This document shows positions 8,790 through 13,636 of a stretch of DNA of 13,636 bases, in pieces (within the stretch, counting starts at the first letter, position 1; every line of letters starts with the position of its first letter). Below the pieces are notes generated by a model. The model had not been told where the DNA came from, searched no databases, and saw nothing but the letters and a program-made list of their open reading frames with translations. The position numbers and the translations under genes are program-made. Source of the stretch: Fidelibacterota bacterium. Its GTDB lineage: Bacteria; Marinisomatota; Marinisomatia; Marinisomatales; UBA8229. The DNA lies in contig NYYF01000028.1 in NCBI GenBank assembly GCA_002686675.1, positions 5,192-18,827 of the forward strand, in the 5' to 3' direction.

Positions 8790-8818
8790 ATTATTATGGT
8801 TTCTTTCAGGAGAGTCAA
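8790..8818 (-). promoter_or_regulatory. Candidate sigma70-type promoter of the atp operon
   Basis: On the minus strand TTGACT (8818-8813) and AATAAT (8795-8790) are separated by exactly 17 bp. Each matches the consensus at five of six positions. This is the best promoter-like pair I found in the window, placed just before the first atp gene. The predicted start of transcription falls at or just inside the annotated ATG of atpZ, implying a leaderless mRNA or a later start codon. If the organism uses a Bacteroidetes-type sigma factor, this match could be fortuitous. Confidence 0.45.
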
Positions 8819-8873
8819 TGGCAAGAGAGGGGAAATAAAGATGCGATATTATTCCTAATCCTTTCTCCTAATC

Positions 8874-9233
8874 CTAATCTTCTATACTATCACTCACTGA
8901 ACTAACCAATTCGCATTTTCCCTTAAACTGTGCCCCTTCCTCAATTAAAAGGTGTTTATAAGTCAAATCTCCAAGCAGAGTTGAGAGACTTCCAAGAACA
9001 GCCTTGTCTTTAACAATCACATTTCCTTCTACCTTTCCTCCGATATAAATATCACTAGCAATGATATCACCCAACACGCTTCCATTTTTTGCTACACGAA
9101 TTGGTCCTTCTGTTGTAATGGTTCCAAAAATCTTTCCGTAAACAATCAACCCGCCACTTAGTTCTATATTCCCATGAATAATTGCATCAGCGCCAATCAT
9201 GGAATGGATATTTTTAAAGTTAATTTTGTTCAT
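8874..9233 (-). CDS. Bactofilin family cytoskeletal protein
   Basis: This is a 119-aa polymer-forming protein of the bactofilin (DUF583) family. It assembles without nucleotide into filaments that position cell-wall enzymes or polar proteins. Residues about 12-108 form the repeating beta-helix pattern typical of the family, with regularly spaced glycines and short hydrophobic rungs: IGADAIIHGNIELSGGLIVY, IFGTITTEGPIRVAKNGSV, DIIASDIYIGGKVEGNVIV, and so on. The tails are short; the C-terminal one is acidic (SVSDSIED). The ATG overlaps the end of the M23 peptidase gene by 14 nt. Bactofilin-M23 pairing is known from Helicobacter pylori (ccmA with csd1) and others, so this one probably recruits that peptidase. 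Confidence 0.93.
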   Translation of the reverse strand: MNKINFKNIHSMIGADAIIHGNIELSGGLIVYGKIFGTITTEGPIRVAKNGSVLGDIIASDIYIGGKVEGNVIVKDKAVLGSLSTLLGDLTYKHLLIEEGAQFKGKCELVSSVSDSIED

Positions 9234-10026
9234 GGTACTGAGGACTTACGTCAGTTTTAGTGTAACCCGGGAAAAATTTCAGAGGATCCAAGACTTTTCC
9301 TTCTTTCCAAATCTCAAAATGCAGGTGAGGTCCGGTCGTGATTCCTGTACTGCCAACCAGAGCAATAACATCCCCCCGCTCCACAATATCCCTTTGTTTT
9401 TTTATATTATTTTGGTGATGGCCATAGTGGGTAAAATAACCATCTCCGTGGTAAAGAATTACTACATTCCCCATGTCGTAGGTCCAATCTGAAAATACAA
9501 CAAATCCGGAAGCTGAAGCTAAAACTGGTTTCCCCTCCACTGCAGCTATGTCAATTCCATAATGATTTTGATCTAGGAAAAATGCTGACGTATTCATTCG
9601 TTGAGTGACAAAACCTTCGACTGGTATCTGGGAGGGAACATTTTCCATATAACTAATAGGAAGGTTTTCGCTGTTATCCAGATGGATATTTTGAGACATT
9701 TCTTCAGTATTTGTTGTTTTTTGAATCAAAGCAAGATCAGTACCCAGGGATTTACGGATTTGTCTATCCATATATTTCATTCTTTGAAGATCATCCATGA
9801 GATTCATTACAGTTACCCGCTCTGTCACTGTTTTATCATATTTTTCTTGCATGGCTTGATAATCTTTTAGTTTTGGCACTGAATAAATTCCAAATCCAAT
9901 CACTCCAATGATGATTAATACAACCAAGAGAACCAAAGACCAAAGCCAAACATATCGGACAGAAAACTGCCGATTCCGATCATCACTATCCGGGATGAGA
10001 ATGACTGTAAATTTCGATGGGCTCAT
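9220..10026 (-). CDS. Membrane-anchored M23 (LytM-type) metallopeptidase
   Basis: This is a predicted peptidoglycan endopeptidase of 268 aa with a short cytoplasmic N-terminus, one membrane helix (about 25-48, LWSLVLLVVLIIIGVIGFGI), a short coiled coil (about 52-95) and a periplasmic M23 domain (about 138-252). The zinc ligands and catalytic residues are all present: HYGID (H155, D159), the YGHH block (H203) and GPHLHFE (H234, H236). An active enzyme is therefore expected, unlike the degenerate LytM activators. Its start codon directly follows the parB stop (TAGATG) and its end overlaps the bactofilin gene. It probably cleaves cross-links under bactofilin control to shape the cell; the exact substrate bond cannot be told from sequence. 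Confidence 0.93.
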   Translation of the reverse strand: MSPSKFTVILIPDSDDRNRQFSVRYVWLWSLVLLVVLIIIGVIGFGIYSVPKLKDYQAMQEKYDKTVTERVTVMNLMDDLQRMKYMDRQIRKSLGTDLALIQKTTNTEEMSQNIHLDNSENLPISYMENVPSQIPVEGFVTQRMNTSAFFLDQNHYGIDIAAVEGKPVLASASGFVVFSDWTYDMGNVVILYHGDGYFTHYGHHQNNIKKQRDIVERGDVIALVGSTGITTGPHLHFEIWKEGKVLDPLKFFPGYTKTDVSPQYHEQN

Positions 10027-10890
10027 CTATTCGAGGGAACGAATCATTTCAGTGATTCTTTCCAGATCATCATCTGAAAAATAGCTGACCTCAATGGAAC
10101 CGCTTCCTCTCTTGTAAATTATTCGAACCTTGGTACCCAAAATTGATATCAACTCATTCTCAAGTCTTTTGATTTGAGGACTTACTTTTCTAATAACCTT
10201 TTTTCTCAACTCTAGTTTTTTTGAAGTTTTCTCTTTGGCCCAATCTTCTGCAGCGCGTACGCTCATTTTCCCCTTGATAATTTTCTTCCAAAGTCCAATC
10301 ATTGAATTATGTGTTTTCATCATTAAAATTGCACGGCCATGTCCGGCAGACAGCCTCCCATTTCGAATGCTCTCTTTGATCTCTCTAGGGAGGGTTAAGA
10401 GCCGTAAGGAATTGGAAATGGTCGCTCGTTTCTTTCCTACCGATTTTGCAATTTTCTCCTGGGACAATTTGAATCTATTGTTTAAATAGATGTATGCTTC
10501 TGCTTCTTCAATTGGGTTAAGGTTTTCTCTTTGAATATTTTCAATCAGTGCCATCTCGACCATCTCTGCATCATCGGCCACATCAATAATATAAGCCGGG
10601 ATTTTTTTCAGTCCGGCTTTTCTGGAGGCGCGCAACCTTCTTTCGCCTGCGATGAGAATAAACTGATTACCTATTTTTTGCACTGTTATTGGAGTCAGGA
10701 TCCCCTTTTCCTTAATAGATGCTGTGAGTTCTTCCAGGGAAGTTTCGTCAAATTTCTGCCTTGGTTGATGGGGATTAGGTTTGATGGAACGAATGGAGAT
10801 TTTATCCACCCCATGGTGGTCCGGAATCTTTTCGGCGCTATACGGTTGAATCAGGGCTTCTAAACCTTTTCCCAATCGTTTATTTGACAC
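10027..10890 (-). CDS. parB: Chromosome-partitioning protein ParB (Spo0J)
   Basis: ParB is a CTP-dependent DNA clamp that loads at parS sites near the origin and spreads. It has 287 aa from the chosen start. The N-terminus SNKRLGKGLEALI is the short peptide that stimulates ParA ATPase. Next come ISIRSIKPNPHQPRQKFDE, the CTP-binding motifs GERRLRAS (from about residue 82) and ENIQRENLNPIEEA (from about 117), a helix-turn-helix (about 144-165, QEKIAKSVGKKRATISNSL), and a C-terminal dimerisation domain. The open frame could begin at TTG 10908, but there the Shine-Dalgarno itself would be coding. GTG at 10890 lies 10 nt after GAGGAG and gives the canonical N-terminus. It overlaps the parA stop by 11 nt. 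Confidence 0.96.
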   Translation of the reverse strand: MSNKRLGKGLEALIQPYSAEKIPDHHGVDKISIRSIKPNPHQPRQKFDETSLEELTASIKEKGILTPITVQKIGNQFILIAGERRLRASRKAGLKKIPAYIIDVADDAEMVEMALIENIQRENLNPIEEAEAYIYLNNRFKLSQEKIAKSVGKKRATISNSLRLLTLPREIKESIRNGRLSAGHGRAILMMKTHNSMIGLWKKIIKGKMSVRAAEDWAKEKTSKKLELRKKVIRKVSPQIKRLENELISILGTKVRIIYKRGSGSIEVSYFSDDDLERITEMIRSLE

Positions 10891-11644
10891 GTTCCAGTAT
10901 CTCCTCAATTAAATTCATATAATTTCTGGCTCCCGTTGAATTCGCATCATACAAAAGAGCAGGTTTCCCAAAACTGGGAGCTTCACCAAGACGGACGTTA
11001 CGATGAATCACTGTCTCAAACAATTTGTCTTCAAAATAACTTTTTACTTCCTCAGTTACTTCATTAGAAAGGTTTAGCCGCCTATCGTACATTGTTAAAA
11101 GAACACCAGTAATAACCAAGTTTGGATTGATATGTTTCTGAATGAGTCGAATGGTATTTAGGAGTTGGCCAAGACCTTCCAGAGCATAATATTCGCACTG
11201 AATAGGAATGATGATTGAATCAGAAGCTGCCAGTGCATTGATGGTAAGCAATCCCAGGGATGGTGGACAGTCGATGATAATATAATCATATTTGTTTTGC
11301 AGTTTTTTCAAAAACGATTGGAGTTGATATTCTCTTGCCATGATGCTCACAAGTTCAACTTCTGCACCGACTAAATCATTGGTGGAAGAGATTAAATCAA
11401 GGTATTCAATTTCTGTATGTGTAATAGCTTTATTAATTGAAGTTCCCCGAATTAATACATCATATATAGTCGCAGATATATCCTTGGTAAGATTAGCGAT
11501 TCCCATGGTTGAATTACATTGGGGATCTAAGTCTACAAGAAGAGTCTTACATTCCGTAACTGCTAAACCAACAGCAATATTCACCGCGGACGTGGTTTTA
11601 CCCACCCCTCCTTTTTGATTGACTAGGGAGAAAATATGTGACAT
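10880..11644 (-). CDS. parA: Chromosome-partitioning ATPase ParA (Soj)
   Basis: This is a Walker-type ATPase that binds the nucleoid and moves ParB-parS complexes, segregating the chromosome origin. It has 254 aa from ATG 11644, the usual Soj length. The deviant Walker A KGGVGKTT is at 11-18 (signature lysines K11 and K16), A' motif LLVDLDPQ at 35-42, and Walker B YIIIDCPP at 121-128, followed by SLGLLTINAL. The frame stays open upstream to a TTG at 11713, but that would add 23 unrelated residues before the normal MSHIFSLVNQKGG start. No Shine-Dalgarno is visible before the ATG. It is the first gene of the par-M23-bactofilin run and diverges from tdh. Confidence 0.97.
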   Translation of the reverse strand: MSHIFSLVNQKGGVGKTTSAVNIAVGLAVTECKTLLVDLDPQCNSTMGIANLTKDISATIYDVLIRGTSINKAITHTEIEYLDLISSTNDLVGAEVELVSIMAREYQLQSFLKKLQNKYDYIIIDCPPSLGLLTINALAASDSIIIPIQCEYYALEGLGQLLNTIRLIQKHINPNLVITGVLLTMYDRRLNLSNEVTEEVKSYFEDKLFETVIHRNVRLGEAPSFGKPALLYDANSTGARNYMNLIEEILERVK

Positions 11645-11813
11645 AAAATTTGTTTGAAAAATGAATCGAAATTTACTGGAAAGACAGTTGTGAAAACAAG
11701 ATGCATCCTCCAAATCATTCTACCAGAAGGAATCATATTGATTTATTTGTACACTAGTCAGGGCAGAAGTAAATTCTTTATAGAGGTTGTCCAAAAAATT
11801 AATTTCCATTTTA
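11645..11813. other. Divergent intergenic region between parA and tdh
   Basis: This 169-base A/T-rich stretch must hold the promoters for the par operon (leftward) and tdh-kbl (rightward). I find no tRNA, strong hairpin, terminator or parS-like palindrome in it. One leftward promoter candidate is listed separately. No convincing rightward promoter stands out. Neither parA nor tdh has a recognisable Shine-Dalgarno. Confidence 0.7.
11732..11761 (-). promoter_or_regulatory. parA: Weak candidate promoter for parA
   Basis: On the minus strand CTGACT (11761-11756, four of six to consensus) and TATGAT (11737-11732, five of six) are spaced by 18 bp. Transcription would start near 11725 and leave a leader of about 80 nt before the parA ATG. 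The match is moderate and could occur by chance in A/T-rich DNA. Confidence 0.25.
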
Positions 11814-12842
11814 ATGAAAGCACTGATTAAAAAAAGTCCTGAAAAGGGTATTTGGCTAGAAGATGTCCCAATTCCAGAAGTTGATACAAACGATGTATTA
11901 ATCCGGATTCAAAAGACTGCTATTTGTGGAACAGATCTCCACATTTATCAATGGAATGAATGGGCAGAGAGAACCATTAAAACTCCATTGGTTACCGGAC
12001 ATGAATTTTCGGGAGTTGTTCAGGCAATTGGTCCCGGGGTAACCCATTACAAAAAAGGAGATCGGGTATCTGGCGAAGGACATATTACCTGCGGGTACTG
12101 CCGGAATTGTCGGGCAGGGAAACGACACCTATGTCATAAGACTGTCGGAATCGGAATCAACAGAAATGGTGCTTTTGCAGAATATCTTGTTATACCCGAA
12201 CGAAATGTGTGGCCTCTCCATCCGGAGATTTCATCAGATATTGCTGCCTGTTTTGACCCGTTTGGTAATGCAACACATACTGCTCTTTCTTTCGAAATGG
12301 TCGCAGAAGATGTGCTCATTACAGGAGCAGGGCCGATTGGAATTATGGCAGTCGCAATTTGCAATTTTGTAGGAGCCCGTCATGTAGTGATTACAGATGT
12401 GAATGACTACCGCTTGAAACTGGCAAAAAAAATGGGGGCGTCCATGGCACTGAATGTCACCCATGATAGTATTAAAGATGCGATCAAAGAACTGGGGATG
12501 TCAAATGGATTTGATATCGGGTTGGAAATGTCAGGTGCTCCGGGTGCGTTCAATGATATGCTTCAAAATATGTATCATGGTGGACAAATTGCTTTGCTCG
12601 GGATTCTTCCAAAATCCACGCAAATTAATTGGGACGATATTATTTTTAAAGGTCTTCATATCAAGGGGATTTATGGTAGAGAAATGTTCGAAACGTGGTA
12701 TAAAATGACACAAATGCTGAGAAGCGGTCTTGATATATCTAAAGTTATCACACACCACTTTCCCATTGATAGATTTCAGGATGGATTTGATATCATGGAA
12801 TCCGGTCAATGCGGCAAGGTGATATTAGATTGGGAATCTTAA
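11814..12842 (+). CDS. tdh: L-threonine 3-dehydrogenase
   Basis: This zinc-dependent medium-chain dehydrogenase oxidises L-threonine with NAD+ to 2-amino-3-ketobutyrate. It has 342 aa, very close to E. coli Tdh (341) across its whole length. Catalytic zinc residues are C38, H63 and E64 (AICGTD, GHEF). The structural zinc cysteines are C93, C96, C99 and C107 (ITCGYCRNC...HLC). The Rossmann glycine motif is GAGPIGIMA, and the ending [14 protein letters not shown] is diagnostic. I start at ATG 11814 ([14 protein letters not shown]), which aligns with the E. coli start; an in-frame TTG at 11787 would add nine atypical residues. No Shine-Dalgarno is visible. kbl follows after 43 nt, so the two form the threonine-to-glycine operon. 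Confidence 0.98.
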   Translation: MKALIKKSPEKGIWLEDVPIPEVDTNDVLIRIQKTAICGTDLHIYQWNEWAERTIKTPLVTGHEFSGVVQAIGPGVTHYKKGDRVSGEGHITCGYCRNCRAGKRHLCHKTVGIGINRNGAFAEYLVIPERNVWPLHPEISSDIAACFDPFGNATHTALSFEMVAEDVLITGAGPIGIMAVAICNFVGARHVVITDVNDYRLKLAKKMGASMALNVTHDSIKDAIKELGMSNGFDIGLEMSGAPGAFNDMLQNMYHGGQIALLGILPKSTQINWDDIIFKGLHIKGIYGREMFETWYKMTQMLRSGLDISKVITHHFPIDRFQDGFDIMESGQCGKVILDWES

Positions 12843-12885
12843 AAAGAACATCGAAACTCTTAATAATCGACAGATTTTGCAAAAG

Positions 12886-13636
12886 ATGAAAAAAACAAAA
12901 CATATATACAAAGATACTCTTTCGCAAATCCGGCAGGAAGGTTTATATAAAACTGAACGGACAATTACCACGCCCCAGGATGTTGAAATTTCCACGGTTG
13001 AAGGCGGTGAAGTATTAAATTTTTGTGCAAATAATTATCTGGGTCTTGCAAACAATCCAAACGTGATTTCTGCCGCAAAACAAGCGCTGGATCAGTATGG
13101 ATTCGGGATGGCATCAGTACGATTTATTTGCGGCACACAGGATTTACACAAGGATCTGGAAAAGACCATTTCCACTTTTTTAAGTACAGATGACACTATA
13201 TTATACACTAGTTGTTTTGATGCAAACGGCGGCCTGTTTGAAACTATTCTCAGTACAGAAGATGCTGTTATAAGTGATACGCTGAACCATGCATCGATCA
13301 TTGACGGTATTCGTCTTTGTAAAGCTCAGCGATACAGGTACGCAAACAGTGATATGCTAGACTTAGAAGAAAAGTTGAAGGAGGCAAAAAATGCACGTCT
13401 TAGGCTTATTGCAACGGATGGGGTCTTTTCCATGGATGGAACTATCGCTAAATTAGATAAAATTGTGTCATTGGCAGAAGAGTATGATGCCATGGTTATG
13501 GTGGATGATTCCCATGCCACAGGATTTGTAGGAAAGACTGGTCGGGGTTCCGGTGAATATAATGGTGTGTTGAAGAAAATTGATATAATCACATCAACCT
13601 TAGGAAAAGCCCTCGGGGGAGCATCGGGAGGTTTTA
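12886..13636 (+). CDS. kbl: Glycine C-acetyltransferase (2-amino-3-ketobutyrate CoA ligase), 3' end cut
   Basis: This PLP enzyme of the alpha-oxoamine synthase family splits 2-amino-3-ketobutyrate with CoA to give glycine and acetyl-CoA, the step after Tdh. The frame is open from ATG 12886 to the window edge (250 complete codons of roughly 395-400). Family blocks are clear: [47 protein letters not shown] and [11 protein letters not shown] (PLP-binding Asp and His). [13 protein letters not shown] carries the PLP lysine at K241. The sequence follows E. coli Kbl closely, which separates it from the related KAS/BioF and ALA synthases. No clear Shine-Dalgarno is seen. It follows tdh and should be co-transcribed. 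Confidence 0.97.
   Translation, partial: MKKTKHIYKDTLSQIRQEGLYKTERTITTPQDVEISTVEGGEVLNFCANNYLGLANNPNVISAAKQALDQYGFGMASVRFICGTQDLHKDLEKTISTFLSTDDTILYTSCFDANGGLFETILSTEDAVISDTLNHASIIDGIRLCKAQRYRYANSDMLDLEEKLKEAKNARLRLIATDGVFSMDGTIAKLDKIVSLAEEYDAMVMVDDSHATGFVGKTGRGSGEYNGVLKKIDIITSTLGKALGGASGGF

Noticed and set aside
10780..10830. DnaA-box-like TTATCCACC (around 10805) inside parB
   Set aside because: It is a single imperfect copy inside coding sequence, with no cluster or A/T-rich unwinding region, so it does not support an origin here.
11645..11713. N-terminal extension of ParA from a TTG at 11713
   Set aside because: The 23 extra residues are unlike any ParA start. MSHIFSLVNQKGGVGKTT is the standard beginning and the total length then matches Soj.
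10027..11813. Search for a parS site (TGTTTCACGTGAAACA-like) near parAB
   Set aside because: I found no 16-bp palindrome resembling parS in or around parA/parB by eye. GAAACGTGG at about 8087 and 12692 lacks the second half-site.
11787..11813. N-terminal extension of Tdh from a TTG at 11787
   Set aside because: It adds nine residues absent from Tdh; the ATG at 11814 aligns with the known N-terminus.
12843..12885. Possible promoter or terminator between tdh and kbl
   Set aside because: The 43-nt gap has no hairpin and no well-spaced -35/-10 pair, so simple co-transcription is the better reading.

Overview
This window is a compact stretch of bacterial chromosome of fairly low G+C (about 40% by eye), with almost no non-coding DNA. 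It shows no mobile elements, CRISPR arrays, tRNA or rRNA genes. Every gene is a recognisable housekeeping gene. Gene content and protein style (bactofilin plus M23 peptidase beside parAB, a short c subunit, patchy Shine-Dalgarno use) suggest a Gram-negative-type bacterium, possibly of the FCB / Marinimicrobia-like lineages. That placement is an inference and is not proven by anything seen here.

Layout, right to left along the minus strand: parA - parB - M23 peptidase - bactofilin, then atpZ - atpI-like - atpB-E-F-H-A-G-D-C, then a strong intrinsic terminator and aspS, which runs off the left edge. On the right, reading rightward, are tdh and kbl, which runs off the right edge. They diverge from parA across a 169-base intergenic region.

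The par and envelope genes overlap or abut (parA/parB 11 nt overlap, parB/M23 0 nt gap, M23/bactofilin 14 nt overlap), so they are almost certainly co-expressed. They tie chromosome-origin segregation (ParA/ParB) to a membrane-anchored cell-wall hydrolase and a bactofilin scaffold. The ATP synthase operon is complete, with all eight structural subunits plus two small assembly or accessory membrane proteins. It appears to have its own promoter just before atpZ. The run parA-parB ... atpI-atpB-E-F-H-A-G-D-C matches the origin-proximal synteny known from many bacteria, with the M23-bactofilin pair inserted in it. The tdh-kbl pair converts L-threonine to glycine and acetyl-CoA.

I do not see a clearly undescribed system. 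The points most worth a second look are: the par-M23-bactofilin coupling; an extra glutamate (E64) one heptad after the ion-binding glutamate of the c subunit; a perfect 20-bp palindrome that locks the Shine-Dalgarno of atpG inside the end of atpA; a repeat-like C-terminus in the epsilon subunit that carries an ATP-binding signature; and an AspRS that looks non-discriminating.
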